Below are positions 35,712-45,398 of a stretch of 64,000 bases of DNA, piece after piece. The first letter of the stretch is position 1. Each line of letters begins with the position of its first letter. This DNA comes from Dickeya chrysanthemi NCPPB 402 (lineage in GTDB: Bacteria > Pseudomonadota > Gammaproteobacteria > Enterobacterales > Enterobacteriaceae): contig NZ_CM001974.1 of NCBI RefSeq assembly GCF_000406105.1, positions 858,735 through 922,734 of the forward strand, given 5' to 3'. Position numbers and translations under genes: made by a program. The notes under the pieces are model-generated. The model ran no database searches. It saw only the letters and a list, made by a program, of their open reading frames with translations, and had not been told where the DNA came from.

Positions 35712-37286
35712 ATGAAAACACGTAAGATTGGGCTGACGAATTATCTGGCCTACGGTTCCGGTGATTTTCTCGGGGCCGGCACCACGGCGCTCACCGCCGG
35801 CTGGTTGCTTTACTTTTACACCACGTTTTGCGGTCTGACGCCTATCGAGGCGACCTTTATTTTTGCCATGGCCAGGGTTCTGGATGCAGTGGTCAGCCCA
35901 TTGATGGGATTCCTGACCGATAATTTCGGCTCTACCTGGCTGGGTAAGCGATTCGGACGCCGCAAGTTCTTTATTCTGCTCGGTATTCCCTGTGTGTTCA
36001 GCTACAGCCTGATGTGGGTCGGCCACATGGATTACTGGTACTACCTGATTACCTACCTGCTGTTTGACGTCATCTACACCATGATACTGGTGCCTTATGA
36101 AACACTGGTGCCGGAAATGACCGATGACTTCAAACAGAAAACCAAATTCTCCGGTGCGCGTATCGCACTGGCGCAGTTGTCGGCGATTCTGGCGGCATTT
36201 TTGCCGGGGATTCTGCTGGCTCATTTCGGCAAAGATAACGCCGTGTCGTTTTTCTACTCCAGCCTGGTGTTCTCGGTGATTTGCGCCTGTGTGTTGACGA
36301 TGGTGTATTTATTCACCTGGGAACGGCCGCGCGACCAGATGTCCGAAGCCTCATTGCGTGCGGAAAAAGAGCGCCAGTCGCTGACGCTGGGGCAAAGTCT
36401 GAAACGCCTCAACATCGAACTGCTGTCGACACTGCGCATTCGCATCTTCCGCCAGCATTTGGGGATGTATCTTGGGGGATATATCGCGCAGGACGTATTT
36501 AACGCGGTGTTCACGTACTATGTGGTGTTCGTGCTGATGCAAAGCCCGACGGTGGCATCCAACCTGATGGGGACGATGGCGATCCTGCAGTTCATCTCGG
36601 TGATTGCGATGATCCCGTTGTGTATCAAGTTTGGTCCGGCACCGTCTTACCGTATGGTGGTGTGCCTGTTTGGTATCAGTGCGCTTTCCTATGGTGTCCT
36701 ATACTACAGCGGGATGCACTCCGTGTTCTCGTTACTGCTGCTGGTGTCTGGTTTGGCGGGTCTGGGTCGCGGCGGCATCAACTATGTTCCCTGGAATACC
36801 TATACCTACATTGCCGATGTGGATGAAGTCATTACTGCACAACGCCGTGAAGGGATTTTCGCCGGCATCATGACGCTGACCCGTAAAGCCTCACAGGCCG
36901 GCGCGGTAATGCTGGTGGGCATTGTTCTGCAACTGTCCGGTTTTGTCTCTGGCCAGAGTGTGCAGGCGCCGGGCGTCAGCCACACTATTCTGATGGTGCT
37001 GAGTGTTGGGACGGTCTGCGTGTTGGCGCTGGGCTTCCTGGTCTCTTTGCGCTTTAAACTGAATCTGCAAACTCATGAAGTGCTGCGCCAGGAAACGGCG
37101 AAGATGCGTGATGCTGGCCGTACCGTACCGGAAAAAATCACACCGCAAGCCCGTGCGACAGTGGAAATGCTGGCCGGTATGCCTTACGAATCGCTGTGGG
37201 GCAACAATAACATTGGTTATCTCAACCGTCACAAGGCGCCTGCCCGGTCGATGAGCAGTGAAACACCTCACCACGGTGTGCACTGA
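35712..37286 (+). CDS. rhiT: Rhamnogalacturonide transporter (GPH family)
   Basis: Sodium or proton symporter of the glycoside-pentoside-hexuronide family, with about 12 hydrophobic segments and an extended hydrophilic C-terminal tail (about 450-524). GKRFGRRKFFILLG follows helix 2. Assigned as RhiT because it directly precedes a GH105 hydrolase, the Dickeya rhiTN arrangement; another oligouronide substrate cannot be excluded from sequence. Of two ATGs (35706 and 35712) the second is preferred, since the GAGGAAGG ribosome site abuts the first and is 6 bases from the second. The product has 524 residues. Confidence 0.8.
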   Translation: MKTRKIGLTNYLAYGSGDFLGAGTTALTAGWLLYFYTTFCGLTPIEATFIFAMARVLDAVVSPLMGFLTDNFGSTWLGKRFGRRKFFILLGIPCVFSYSLMWVGHMDYWYYLITYLLFDVIYTMILVPYETLVPEMTDDFKQKTKFSGARIALAQLSAILAAFLPGILLAHFGKDNAVSFFYSSLVFSVICACVLTMVYLFTWERPRDQMSEASLRAEKERQSLTLGQSLKRLNIELLSTLRIRIFRQHLGMYLGGYIAQDVFNAVFTYYVVFVLMQSPTVASNLMGTMAILQFISVIAMIPLCIKFGPAPSYRMVVCLFGISALSYGVLYYSGMHSVFSLLLLVSGLAGLGRGGINYVPWNTYTYIADVDEVITAQRREGIFAGIMTLTRKASQAGAVMLVGIVLQLSGFVSGQSVQAPGVSHTILMVLSVGTVCVLALGFLVSLRFKLNLQTHEVLRQETAKMRDAGRTVPEKITPQARATVEMLAGMPYESLWGNNNIGYLNRHKAPARSMSSETPHHGVH

Positions 37287-37365
37287 GTGCGCCGGTAGAG
37301 GTTGAGGCGTGATGAGTTAGAAGTCATCGATTGATGTGTAATGAAACTGAATCTGGATATCTGTT

Positions 37366-38505
37366 ATGACCATTTTTCCTGTAAAGCATAGTGCGCTGCT
37401 GCGCCAGCCCGAATACTTCATCTCCCGGGATGAGTTAAAAGCGTTGATTTGCCGGGTGACCGACAATCTTGTCAATATCGAGGATAAAACCGGTGAGTTC
37501 CTGCTGCGGTTGGATGATGGCCGGGTGATCGATACCAAAGGCTGGGCTGGCTGGGAATGGACGCATGGCATTGGGTTGTACGGCATCTATCAGTACTATC
37601 GCCAAACCGGCGACGATAAGATGCGTGCCATCATTGATGACTGGTTTACTGCCCGGCTGGAAGAGGGCACGCCGACCAAAAACGTCAACACGGTATGCCC
37701 GTTTTTGACGCTGGCCTATCGCTATGAAGAAACCGGCGACAGCCGTTGGGTGCCGTATCTTGAACGCTGGGCAGAGTGGGTGATGTACGACATGCCGCGT
37801 ACCCACAAGAACGGGTTGCAGCATATCGTCTACAACAGCGAAAACACCGATCAATTGTGGGACGACACGTTGATGATGAGCGTGTTGCCGCTGGCGAAAA
37901 TCGGTAAGTTGCTCAACCGCCCCGAGTTTGTGGAAGAAGCCACTTATCAGTTCCTGCTGCACGTGCAGTACCTGATGGATCGTCAGAGCGGCCTGTGGTT
38001 CCACGGCTGGACTTTCGACGGCAACCACAGTTTTGCCCAGGCGCGTTGGGCGCGCGGCAACAGTTGGCTGACGATTGTTATCCCTGAATTTATTGAATTG
38101 CTGGATTTGCCTGAACATAACGCGACGCGTCGTTTTCTGATTCAGGTGCTGGAAAGCCAGGTTGAGGCGCTGGCGAAGTATCAGGATGATAGCGGTCTGT
38201 GGCATACACTGTTGGATGATCCTAATTCTTATCTGGAAAGTTCTGCGACGGCCGGGTTTGCCTACGGCATCCTCAAGGCGGTACGTAAGCGTTACATCGA
38301 TCGCAGCTACGCTGAGGTGGCGGAAAAAGCGATGCGCGGCGTAGTGGCGAATATCAGTGAGAATGGGGAGTTGCGCAATGTGTCCTTCGGCACAGCGATG
38401 GGCAAGGATCTGGATTACTACCGCCAGATTCCGTTGACTTCAATGCCGTATGGTCAGGCGATGGCGATTCTGTGTCTGTCTGAGTACTTACGCGTGTATC
38501 TGTAA
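37366..38505 (+). CDS. rhiN: Unsaturated rhamnogalacturonyl hydrolase (GH105)
   Basis: Cytoplasmic glycoside hydrolase of family 105 (YteR/RhiN type) that removes the unsaturated galacturonyl residue from rhamnogalacturonan disaccharides released by rhamnogalacturonate lyase. Typical (alpha/alpha)6-barrel motifs are visible: WEWTHGIGLYGIY, LWDDTLMMSVLPLAKIG with the likely catalytic aspartate, WFHGWTFDG, ARGNSWLT and ESSATAGFAYGI. There is no signal peptide, so substrates must be imported, consistent with rhiT 79 bases upstream. It has 379 residues. Confidence 0.88.
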   Translation: MTIFPVKHSALLRQPEYFISRDELKALICRVTDNLVNIEDKTGEFLLRLDDGRVIDTKGWAGWEWTHGIGLYGIYQYYRQTGDDKMRAIIDDWFTARLEEGTPTKNVNTVCPFLTLAYRYEETGDSRWVPYLERWAEWVMYDMPRTHKNGLQHIVYNSENTDQLWDDTLMMSVLPLAKIGKLLNRPEFVEEATYQFLLHVQYLMDRQSGLWFHGWTFDGNHSFAQARWARGNSWLTIVIPEFIELLDLPEHNATRRFLIQVLESQVEALAKYQDDSGLWHTLLDDPNSYLESSATAGFAYGILKAVRKRYIDRSYAEVAEKAMRGVVANISENGELRNVSFGTAMGKDLDYYRQIPLTSMPYGQAMAILCLSEYLRVYL

Positions 38506-38530
38506 ACGCGTGGAAAGGCAAGGTGATAGA

Positions 38531-38557
38531 ACGGGCTTCCAGTGGAAGCCCGTTTTT
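38531..38557 (+). terminator. Intrinsic terminator after rhiN
   Basis: ACGGGCTTCC pairs with GGAAGCCCGT over a 3-base loop and runs into six T residues, 25 bases past the rhiN stop. Confidence 0.85.
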
Positions 38558-38573
38558 TGAGTGGAGCGATAAC

Positions 38574-39548
38574 TCACAAGCCAGACAAGCTGTAATTGAC
38601 CGGTAACCAGCGATAACCGTTGGTTTTACCGTTTTCACCCTGTTGCACGGCGACGTGGCCGATGCCGGGGAACGGCAGGTGTGCGCCGGCGACCCAATAA
38701 CCTTGCTTCACCGTCTCTTTCAGTAACGCATCACGCGTGCGAACCGCCTGCTCGCTGTCGGAATCAAAGGCGATGGCGGTGTCCGGCAGCGGCATTTGCA
38801 CCGCTTCGGCGTGCACGATATCCCCCCACAGCAGCATTTTCTGCCCATCGCTGTTTACCAGAAAAGCGGTATGACCGGGGGTATGGCCCGGCGTAGGCAC
38901 CGCAGTAATACTGGCCGGCAGAGACTGATGATCGGTGAACGTCTTCAGTTTGCCGGCTTCGCGGATGTGGCGGAATACTTCCTGCACACGTTCAAATCCG
39001 GCTTTTTTGTCCTGCGGCGCTTTTTTCAGATTATCCGGACTCAGCCAGAAATCCGTGTCTTTCTGATTCACATAAATGGTGGCATTGGGGTAAACCAGCT
39101 TGCCGTCGCTGACCAGGCCGCCGAAATGGTCGGCATGTAGATGAGTCACCAGGACGGTATCGACTTGTTCCGGTTTGTACCCGGCTGCCTTCAGGTTGAC
39201 CAGGGTTTTGCCGGTGGTTTTACCGCCCAGCGCGCCGGTGCCGCTATCGACCAGAATCAGGTTGTTACCGGTATTGATTAAAAAGGCATTAATCGAGGTT
39301 TCTACCTGGGGTTTCAGGTAGCTGGCTTCCAGCAGGCTGATAATCTTTTCCCGCGGGGTACGGGTGAGCAACTTGTCCATCGGCATGGTATTGGTGCCGT
39401 CGGACAACGCGGTGATTTCATACTGCCCGACCATAACGCGATAATAGCCGGGTTGGGTTTTGACTGGCGCGACGGCTTTAGCATGAGCGAGTGCAGGGGC
39501 CAGAGATAATGACAAACAGAAAACAGCCAGGGGTTTTAATAACGTCAT
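38574..39548 (-). CDS. Exported metallo-beta-lactamase-fold hydrolase
   Basis: A 324-residue protein with a cleavable signal peptide (about 1-23, ending LAHAKA), hence periplasmic or secreted. The MBL metal site is complete: THLHADHFGG (HxHxDH), PGHTPGHT, a WGDIVH aspartate and a final histidine near GAHLPFPGIGH. The family includes acyl-homoserine lactonases, phosphodiesterases and other hydrolases; the sequence alone does not name the substrate. An N-terminal GYYRVMVGQYEITALSDG is common to a lactonase-like MBL group. It is convergent with rhiN and probably monocistronic; repeat D lies upstream. Confidence 0.8.
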   Translation of the reverse strand: MTLLKPLAVFCLSLSLAPALAHAKAVAPVKTQPGYYRVMVGQYEITALSDGTNTMPMDKLLTRTPREKIISLLEASYLKPQVETSINAFLINTGNNLILVDSGTGALGGKTTGKTLVNLKAAGYKPEQVDTVLVTHLHADHFGGLVSDGKLVYPNATIYVNQKDTDFWLSPDNLKKAPQDKKAGFERVQEVFRHIREAGKLKTFTDHQSLPASITAVPTPGHTPGHTAFLVNSDGQKMLLWGDIVHAEAVQMPLPDTAIAFDSDSEQAVRTRDALLKETVKQGYWVAGAHLPFPGIGHVAVQQGENGKTNGYRWLPVNYSLSGL

Positions 39549-39634
39549 CTTACATTTCCTTATTTGAAGAGCGGTCTGTTATTTGAATAAAGGTCTGCGA
39601 TTTGAATAGCCATGTGACCGTATCATGCGTGGCT

Positions 39635-39902
39635 TATACTCGTCATACTTCAAGTTGCAGGTGTGTTGGCTGCGTTCGTTCACCCGAATCACTTACCTGA
39701 GTAAGCTCATCGGGATGAAATGAGAGACATCCTGTCTCTCACCAGAGGCCAGCCTTTGGCTGGTCAAATTCGTTCCCGACGAATTTTTCACTCTCTTGCC
39801 GCGTGACAAGGCTCATTATGAGCCTTGCCCTGACGGGCCAACGCGTTGCGTTGTTCAACACGCAATGCGTGTTGTCCTGCAACTCGAATTATTTTGGGTA
39901 TA
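39635..39902. repeat. Inverted-repeat element, long form with serial hairpins (copy D)
   Basis: A 268-base element with TATACTCG and GGGTATA ends and GTTGCAGG/CCTGCAAC subterminal arms. Internal order: CTTAC/GTAAG, GAGAGACA/TGTCTCTC (loop TCC), CCAGCC/GGCTGG, AAATTCGT/ACGAATTT (loop TCCCG), CAAGGCTCA/TGAGCCTTG and CAACACGC/GCGTGTTG. It lies between the divergent MBL gene and queE, 87 and 132 bases from their starts. Confidence 0.85.
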
Positions 39903-39940
39903 TTGATTATTAACCGGAAGCCGTACAGGCACAAATCCCC

Positions 39941-40031
39941 GGTTGCCGTTCTGAGGGTATCGCACCCGGCGGTTTGGCATAGCAACCACTATCAGCGATA
40001 ATAGCGGTTTAGCCAGAAGGAATACTCAAAC
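39941..40031 (+). promoter_or_regulatory. Structured leader of queE
   Basis: GGTTGC (39941-39946) can pair with GCAACC (39982-39987), enclosing a GGGT/ACCC hairpin (39955-39967). Two similar segments, GCGGTTTGGC and GCGGTTTAGCC, follow in and after the structure, the second just before the AGAAGGA ribosome site. It does not match the preQ1 riboswitch classes I know. Confidence 0.35.
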
Positions 40032-40034
40032 ACG

Positions 40035-40706
40035 ATGCGTTACCCGATTAACGAAATGTTCCAGACCCTGCAGGGCGAAGGTTTTTTTACCGGCGTCCCG
40101 GCGGTATTTATCCGTCTACAGGGATGTCCGGTGGGGTGTAGCTGGTGTGACACCAAACATACCTGGGAACGGTTGCCGGATCGGCAGATCCCGCTGGCGG
40201 ATATTCTGGTGAAAAGCGGGGAGAGCGATGCCTGGAGCCATTCCAGCAGTGAGGAACTGTTGCAGCAAATGAGGCTACAGGGATACAGCGCCAGACACAT
40301 CGTGATTACCGGCGGAGAGCCTTGCATCCATGACCTGATGCCGTTGACGCAAGCGCTGGAGCTGCAGGGGTTCAGCACTCAGATTGAAACCAGCGGTACG
40401 CATGAGGTGCGCTGCTCGTCGGCCTGTTGGGTAACGGTTTCTCCTAAGGTGAATATGCGCGGTGGTCTGGCAGTGCTGGATCAGGCTTTGCAGCGGGCAG
40501 ATGAAATCAAGCATCCGGTGGCGCGTGAGCGGGATATCGAGGCGTTGGATGCGTTGCTGGCAAGGCTGGATGACGATAAGCCGCGGGTTGTGGCCTTACA
40601 GCCGATTAGCCAGAAGGACGACGCCACCCGGCTGTGCATTGAAACCTGCATCGCCCGCAACTGGCGCTTATCGATGCAGACTCACAAATACCTCAATATT
40701 GCCTGA
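40035..40706 (+). CDS. queE: 7-carboxy-7-deazaguanine synthase
   Basis: Radical-SAM enzyme converting 6-carboxytetrahydropterin to 7-carboxy-7-deazaguanine in queuosine synthesis. The N-terminal CPVGCSWCDTKHTW supplies the three cluster cysteines (about 31-38, spaced CxxxCxxC), and ITGGEPCIH is the SAM glycine-rich motif. It has 223 residues, the E. coli length. It is convergent with queD, which makes its substrate, 36 bases apart. AGAAGGA precedes the ATG at 8 bases or more. Confidence 0.95.
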   Translation: MRYPINEMFQTLQGEGFFTGVPAVFIRLQGCPVGCSWCDTKHTWERLPDRQIPLADILVKSGESDAWSHSSSEELLQQMRLQGYSARHIVITGGEPCIHDLMPLTQALELQGFSTQIETSGTHEVRCSSACWVTVSPKVNMRGGLAVLDQALQRADEIKHPVARERDIEALDALLARLDDDKPRVVALQPISQKDDATRLCIETCIARNWRLSMQTHKYLNIA

Positions 40707-40742
40707 CGGCGCGGTTATCTGATAGCGGCGCTGGCCGCCGAC

Positions 40743-41111
40743 TCAGTCGTTTTCGCCGCGGTAGACGCAACCTGCGGTGCAGGTTTCCTTAACGGTCACT
40801 GCGCTCAGCAAAGGCAGCGTCGGTTTGAGTTGCTGCCAGATCCAGCGCGCCAGCACTTCGCTGGTGGGGTTTTCCAGTCCCGGAATATCATTCAGATAGT
40901 GATGATCCAACTGCTCCCAGGTGGGTTTAAACGCCGCTTTTAACTCGGCGAAATCCATCACCCAGCCGGTATAGGGATCGACCTCACCGGTAATCTCCAG
41001 ACGCACCATGAACGAATGGCCATGCAGGCGTCCGCATTTATGACCATCGGGTACATGGGGAAGTCGGTGTGCGGCTTCGAACTGGAAGTCTTTAAACAGT
41101 GTGGTTGGCAT
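40743..41111 (-). CDS. queD: 6-carboxy-5,6,7,8-tetrahydropterin synthase
   Basis: Zinc enzyme of the PTPS family making 6-carboxytetrahydropterin from dihydroneopterin triphosphate, the step before QueE. Zinc histidines are in EAAHRL and HGHSF, and the catalytic cysteine is in HKCGRLHGH (about residue 26). A second conserved histidine pair is in [10 protein letters not shown]. It has 122 residues (E. coli 121). As in E. coli it is divergent from cysJ, though here the gap is 736 bases. Confidence 0.95.
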   Translation of the reverse strand: MPTTLFKDFQFEAAHRLPHVPDGHKCGRLHGHSFMVRLEITGEVDPYTGWVMDFAELKAAFKPTWEQLDHHYLNDIPGLENPTSEVLARWIWQQLKPTLPLLSAVTVKETCTAGCVYRGEND

Positions 41112-41239
41112 GGTGATGCTCTCATGTCATTCAAAAACCGTCGCATACTACCGGAAAGTGCGGTGTGACGCACGTATCCTGACAACCAGACTGTTCTTTT
41201 GGTCAGTATCCCGGGCTGGCGACCTGCTCCGTCGATCGG

Positions 41240-41440
41240 TTACTCCGCGAGTTCAACAATCGCATCGGGGCTCCAGCCAACGGGTAACGGCGATGGGCGT
41301 TGCAGCGTCATCTTGTGCCAGGTTAAGTCGCTCACGCCGCCTTGTGCCGCCAGCTCATCGATCGCTTGCTGGAATAACGCCGTATCGGGGGTAATGCCAT
41401 CAGCCGAGGGGTGACAGGCGCGAATAAGAGCGTGATTACG
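41240..41440 (-). pseudogene. Orphan coding-like remnant without a start codon
   Basis: On the minus strand an open frame of 66 codons between stops reads like real protein, including SADGITPDTALFQQAIDELA and ending WSPDAIVELAE. It has no ATG or other convincing start and no ribosome site. The first part recalls the ADGxTxDTxAFQxAID pattern at the start of pectin-lyase-fold proteins such as GH28 polygalacturonases, but the second part does not, so identity is open. It is probably the end of a gene lost by deletion. Confidence 0.35.
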
Positions 41441-41466
41441 TCATACCCGTCACGCCTGACGCGTGA

Positions 41467-41482
41467 TGTGTGTTTCATCACA
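41467..41482. promoter_or_regulatory. CRP-like site
   Basis: TGTGT-GTTTCA-TCACA matches the CRP consensus TGTGA-N6-TCACA at nine of ten core positions. Its target gene is unclear: it lies just upstream of the orphan remnant and far from cysJ. Confidence 0.4.
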
Positions 41483-41652
41483 TTTTTACCCCTTGGGGCG
41501 AATTCACACGGCATCACCTGCGGATTGTATTTTATTATGTTAAATAAACGTGAATCAGATCGCACAATCGATCCATCGTGGGCCGTGGGCTGTGAAGCAA
41601 GGGTATAGCGGAAAATAAACATCAAAATAATCAATGCAGTAAATTGTGATCC

Positions 41653-41678
41653 ATAACACTTAAAGCAATAAGTGTTAT
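41653..41678. repeat. Perfect palindrome upstream of cysJ
   Basis: ATAACACTTA and TAAGTGTTAT form a perfect 10-bp inverted repeat with a 6-base spacer, about 170 bases before cysJ. It could be an operator or a hairpin; six A residues follow. Confidence 0.5.
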
Positions 41679-41847
41679 CAAAAAAACTATTTAGTCGTTT
41701 TGGTTATTAAATATTTCCATCATGTCTTTAATTGTTCAGATAGGGATGGTTACCTTATATCCTATCTCGCTTTCTATTTCATGAAATTGGCTATAGCGGC
41801 AACCCGGCATCAGCGTCCGTGGCCAGAACAAGGATACCGACACCACA

Positions 41848-43671
41848 ATGACAACTCCGGCTTTTCCGACTCCGCAGCTCCCGTTGAGCGTGGAGCAACT
41901 TTCGCGTCTTCAGGCCGCGACCGGTGATCTTTCTCCGACGCAACTGGCCTGGCTGTCCGGCTATTTCTGGGGCGTAGTTCAACAACAGCCCGGCGTGCTT
42001 GCCGCACCGGCAGCCGTGACGTCAACGGCAGACGCCGCGCCGCCGGCAACCATCACGCTGATTTCCGCCTCTCAGACCGGCAACGCCCGCCGAGTGGCGG
42101 AGCAGGTTCGTGACGAGCTGTCGGCCGCCGGCTTGCCGGTGACGCTGGTGAATGCCGGCGACTACAAATTCAAGCAGATTGCACAGGAAAAACTGCTGTT
42201 GATCGTCACCTCGACGCAGGGCGAGGGCGAACCGCCGGAAGAGGCGGTAGCGCTGCATAAATTCCTGTTCTCGAAGAAAGCACCGGCACTGACGGGTGTG
42301 ACATTTGCGGTATTTGGCCTGGGCGATACGTCTTATGAGTTCTTCAGCAAGGCCGGTAAGGACTTTGATGGTCGTCTGGCTGAATTGGGGGCTGAACGCC
42401 TGCTGGATCGCGTCGATGCCGATGTAGAGTTTCAACCGTTGGCGGAACAGTGGCGTCGTCAGGTGGTTGAGGCGTTGAAGGTGCGTTTTGCCGGCCAGAC
42501 GGCGGTGGCGGTGCAGAGCGTCGCCAGCGGCAAGGCCAACGCGACGGGCACCGCCAGCTCGTACCATAAGGATGCGCCCTATACCGCTTCGTTATTGACC
42601 AATCAGAAAATTACCGGTCGCAACTCCGAGAAAGATGTCCGTCATATCGAGATCGATTTGGGGGATTCCGGTCTGCATTATCAGCCGGGCGATGCGCTTG
42701 GCGTCTGGTATGAGAATTCCCCGGCGTTGGTGCAGGAACTGTTGGCGCTGTTGTGGCTGAAAGGCGATGAGCCAGTGGTGGTCGGCGGCGAAACCCTGCC
42801 GTTGGCCGAAGCGCTGCAACGTCATTTTGAACTGACGCAGAATACGGCGCCGATCGTCGCCAACTATGCGGCGTTGTCGCGTAATGAGGCGCTGCTTGGG
42901 CTGGTGGCGGATAAATCCGCCCTGCAACAGTACGCCCAACGTACGCCGCTGGTGGATATGGTGCGTGAAGCGCCGACGGAACTGACGCCGGAGCAGCTCA
43001 CCGGCTTATTGCGCCCGCTGACGCCTCGCCTCTATTCCATCGCTTCCTCACCAGAGGATGTCGGCAGCGAAGTCCATATTACCGTTGGTGTCGTTCGTTA
43101 TGAATATGAAGGCCGTGCGCGTAGCGGCGGCGCATCGGGCTATCTGGCGGATCGTCTGGAAGAGGATGGCGACGTTCGCGTATTCATTGAACACAATGAT
43201 AATTTCCGCCTGCCGGCTAACCCGGAAACACCGGTGATCATGATTGGTCCGGGTACCGGTATCGCTCCGTTCCGTGCGTTTATGCAGCAGCGAGAAGCCG
43301 AGGGTGCCGGCGGTAAAAACTGGTTGTTCTTCGGCAATCCCCACTTTACCGAAGATTTCCTCTATCAGGTGGAATGGCAACGTTACGTGAAAGACGGGCT
43401 GTTGACGCAGATCGATCTCGCCTGGTCGCGCGATCAGGCTCATAAGATCTACGTGCAGGACAAGATCCGTGAAAAAGGCGCGGAAGTATGGCGCTGGATT
43501 CAGGACGGCGCCCATATTTATGTGTGCGGCGATGCCAACCGCATGGCAAAAGACGTCGAACAGGCGTTGCTGGCTGTTGCGGTTGAACATGGCGGTATGG
43601 ATGCCGAACAGGCGGATGAGTTTTTAAGCGAGCTGCGTCTTGAGCGGCGTTATCAGAGAGATGTGTACTAA
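41848..43671 (+). CDS. cysJ: Sulfite reductase flavoprotein alpha subunit
   Basis: Passes electrons from NADPH through FAD and FMN to CysI. A flavodoxin domain (about 65-205: [37 protein letters not shown]) is followed by the FAD-binding domain (RLYSIASSP) and the NADPH domain ([16 protein letters not shown], and [12 protein letters not shown] near the end). It has 607 residues (E. coli 599). It overlaps cysI by one base, so the two are translationally coupled. Confidence 0.96.
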   Translation: MTTPAFPTPQLPLSVEQLSRLQAATGDLSPTQLAWLSGYFWGVVQQQPGVLAAPAAVTSTADAAPPATITLISASQTGNARRVAEQVRDELSAAGLPVTLVNAGDYKFKQIAQEKLLLIVTSTQGEGEPPEEAVALHKFLFSKKAPALTGVTFAVFGLGDTSYEFFSKAGKDFDGRLAELGAERLLDRVDADVEFQPLAEQWRRQVVEALKVRFAGQTAVAVQSVASGKANATGTASSYHKDAPYTASLLTNQKITGRNSEKDVRHIEIDLGDSGLHYQPGDALGVWYENSPALVQELLALLWLKGDEPVVVGGETLPLAEALQRHFELTQNTAPIVANYAALSRNEALLGLVADKSALQQYAQRTPLVDMVREAPTELTPEQLTGLLRPLTPRLYSIASSPEDVGSEVHITVGVVRYEYEGRARSGGASGYLADRLEEDGDVRVFIEHNDNFRLPANPETPVIMIGPGTGIAPFRAFMQQREAEGAGGKNWLFFGNPHFTEDFLYQVEWQRYVKDGLLTQIDLAWSRDQAHKIYVQDKIREKGAEVWRWIQDGAHIYVCGDANRMAKDVEQALLAVAVEHGGMDAEQADEFLSELRLERRYQRDVY

Positions 43672-45386
43672 TGAGCGAAAGATATTCTGGTCCGCTGGTG
43701 GTCGAAGGCAAGCTGGCGGATGCCGAACGCATGAAGCAGGAAAGCCATTACCTGCGCGGCACCATTACGGACGATTTGAACGACGGTCTGACCGGCGGCT
43801 TTAACGGCGATAACTTCCTGCTGATTCGTTTTCACGGCATGTACCAGCAGGATGACCGCGATATTCGTGCCGAACGTGCCGAACAGAAGCTGGAGCCGCG
43901 CCACGCTATGATGCTGCGCTGCCGTCTGCCGGGCGGCGTCATGACGCCGCAGCAGTGGCTTGCTATCGACAGGTTTGCCGGCGAAAAAACACTCTACGGC
44001 AGCATTCGTATCACTAACCGCCAGACGTTTCAGTTTCATGGCATTCTGAAAGGCGAGCTGAAGTCCGTCCACCAACTGTTGCATGAGGTGGGGCTGGATG
44101 CGTTGGCCACCGCCAATGACGTTAACCGCAACGTGTTGTGTACGTCTAATCCGGTGGAGTCGGAACTGCATCAGCAGGCGTATGAGTGGGCGAAGAAAAT
44201 CTCCGAACACTTGCTGCCGCGTACGCGTGCTTACGCCGAAGTGTGGCTGGATAAGGAAAAGGTCGCGACCACCGATGAAGAGCCGATTCTGGGGCCGACC
44301 TATCTGCCGCGTAAGTTTAAGACGACGGTGGTGATCCCGCCGCAGAACGATGTGGACCTGCACGCCAACGATTTGAACTTTGTCGCCATTTCAGATAACG
44401 GCCAACTGGTGGGATTTAACGTGCTGGTGGGCGGCGGTCTTTCCATCGCGCATGGCGACAAGACCACTTATCCGCGCACGGCCAGTGAGTTGGGGTACAT
44501 TCCATTAGCACAGACGCTGGCGGTGGCCGAAGCGGTGGTCACCACCCAGCGTGATTGGGGCAACCGTACCAATCGTAAAAACGCCAAGACCAAATACACG
44601 CTGGAGCGGGTAGGGGTCGACACCTTTAAACAGGAAGTCGAGCGTCGCGCCGGTATTACCTTTGAAACCGTGCGGCCGTATGCGTTTACCGGTCGGGGCG
44701 ATCGCATCGGCTGGGTGAAAGGGATCGATAATAAATGGCACCTGACCCTGTTCATTGAGAATGGCCGCCTTCTGGATTACCCAGGGCGCCCGTTGAAAAC
44801 CGGCATGGCGGAAATCGCCAAAATCCATAAAGGTGATTTCCGGCTTACCGCTAACCAGAACTTGATCGTGGCCGGTGTTGCGACGCGCGACAAAGCCAAA
44901 ATCGAGGCGCTGGCGCGTCAGTACGGCCTGATCGATGATAGCGTCACCGAACAGCGACAGAACTCGATGGCCTGCGTATCGCTGCCGACTTGCCCGCTGG
45001 CGATGGCGGAAGCGGAGCGCTTCCTGCCGGAGTTCGTCACCCTGGTGGAAGGGATTATGCACAAGCACGGTGTGGGCGATGATCACATCGTGTTGCGTGT
45101 GACGGGATGCCCCAACGGTTGCGGACGGGCGATGCTGGCGGAAATCGGTCTGGTGGGGAAAGCCATCGGCCGTTACAACCTGCATATCGGCGGTAATCGT
45201 GAGGGGACGCGCATTCCGCGCATGTACCGCGAGAACATTACCGAAAAAGAGATCCTGACGGAGATTGACCAACTGGTCGCGCGTTGGGCCGGTGAACGTC
45301 ACGGCGGCGAAGGCTTCGGCGATTTTGCTATCCGTGTCGGTATCGTTAAGCCGGTACTGGATCCCGCTATTGATTTTTACGACTGA
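43671..45386 (+). CDS. cysI: Sulfite reductase hemoprotein beta subunit
   Basis: Reduces sulfite to sulfide at a coupled siroheme and 4Fe-4S centre. The cluster cysteines lie in [13 protein letters not shown] and [12 protein letters not shown] near 435-485, and siroheme-contacting arginines lie earlier ([12 protein letters not shown]). It has 571 residues (E. coli 570). The ATG shares a base with the cysJ stop. The siroheme is supplied by cysG at 46455. Confidence 0.97.
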   Translation: MSERYSGPLVVEGKLADAERMKQESHYLRGTITDDLNDGLTGGFNGDNFLLIRFHGMYQQDDRDIRAERAEQKLEPRHAMMLRCRLPGGVMTPQQWLAIDRFAGEKTLYGSIRITNRQTFQFHGILKGELKSVHQLLHEVGLDALATANDVNRNVLCTSNPVESELHQQAYEWAKKISEHLLPRTRAYAEVWLDKEKVATTDEEPILGPTYLPRKFKTTVVIPPQNDVDLHANDLNFVAISDNGQLVGFNVLVGGGLSIAHGDKTTYPRTASELGYIPLAQTLAVAEAVVTTQRDWGNRTNRKNAKTKYTLERVGVDTFKQEVERRAGITFETVRPYAFTGRGDRIGWVKGIDNKWHLTLFIENGRLLDYPGRPLKTGMAEIAKIHKGDFRLTANQNLIVAGVATRDKAKIEALARQYGLIDDSVTEQRQNSMACVSLPTCPLAMAEAERFLPEFVTLVEGIMHKHGVGDDHIVLRVTGCPNGCGRAMLAEIGLVGKAIGRYNLHIGGNREGTRIPRMYRENITEKEILTEIDQLVARWAGERHGGEGFGDFAIRVGIVKPVLDPAIDFYD

Positions 45387-45398
45387 TAGGAGACGCTG

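Larger units (their letters stand above)
41112..41847. other. Long region between queD and cysJ
   Basis: It holds an orphan coding remnant (41240-41440), a CRP-like site (41467-41482), a perfect 10-bp palindrome (41653-41678) and, near 41695-41760, an AT-rich stretch where the cysJ promoter and CysB sites are expected (TTATTAAATATTTCC). No intact gene is supported. Confidence 0.5.
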
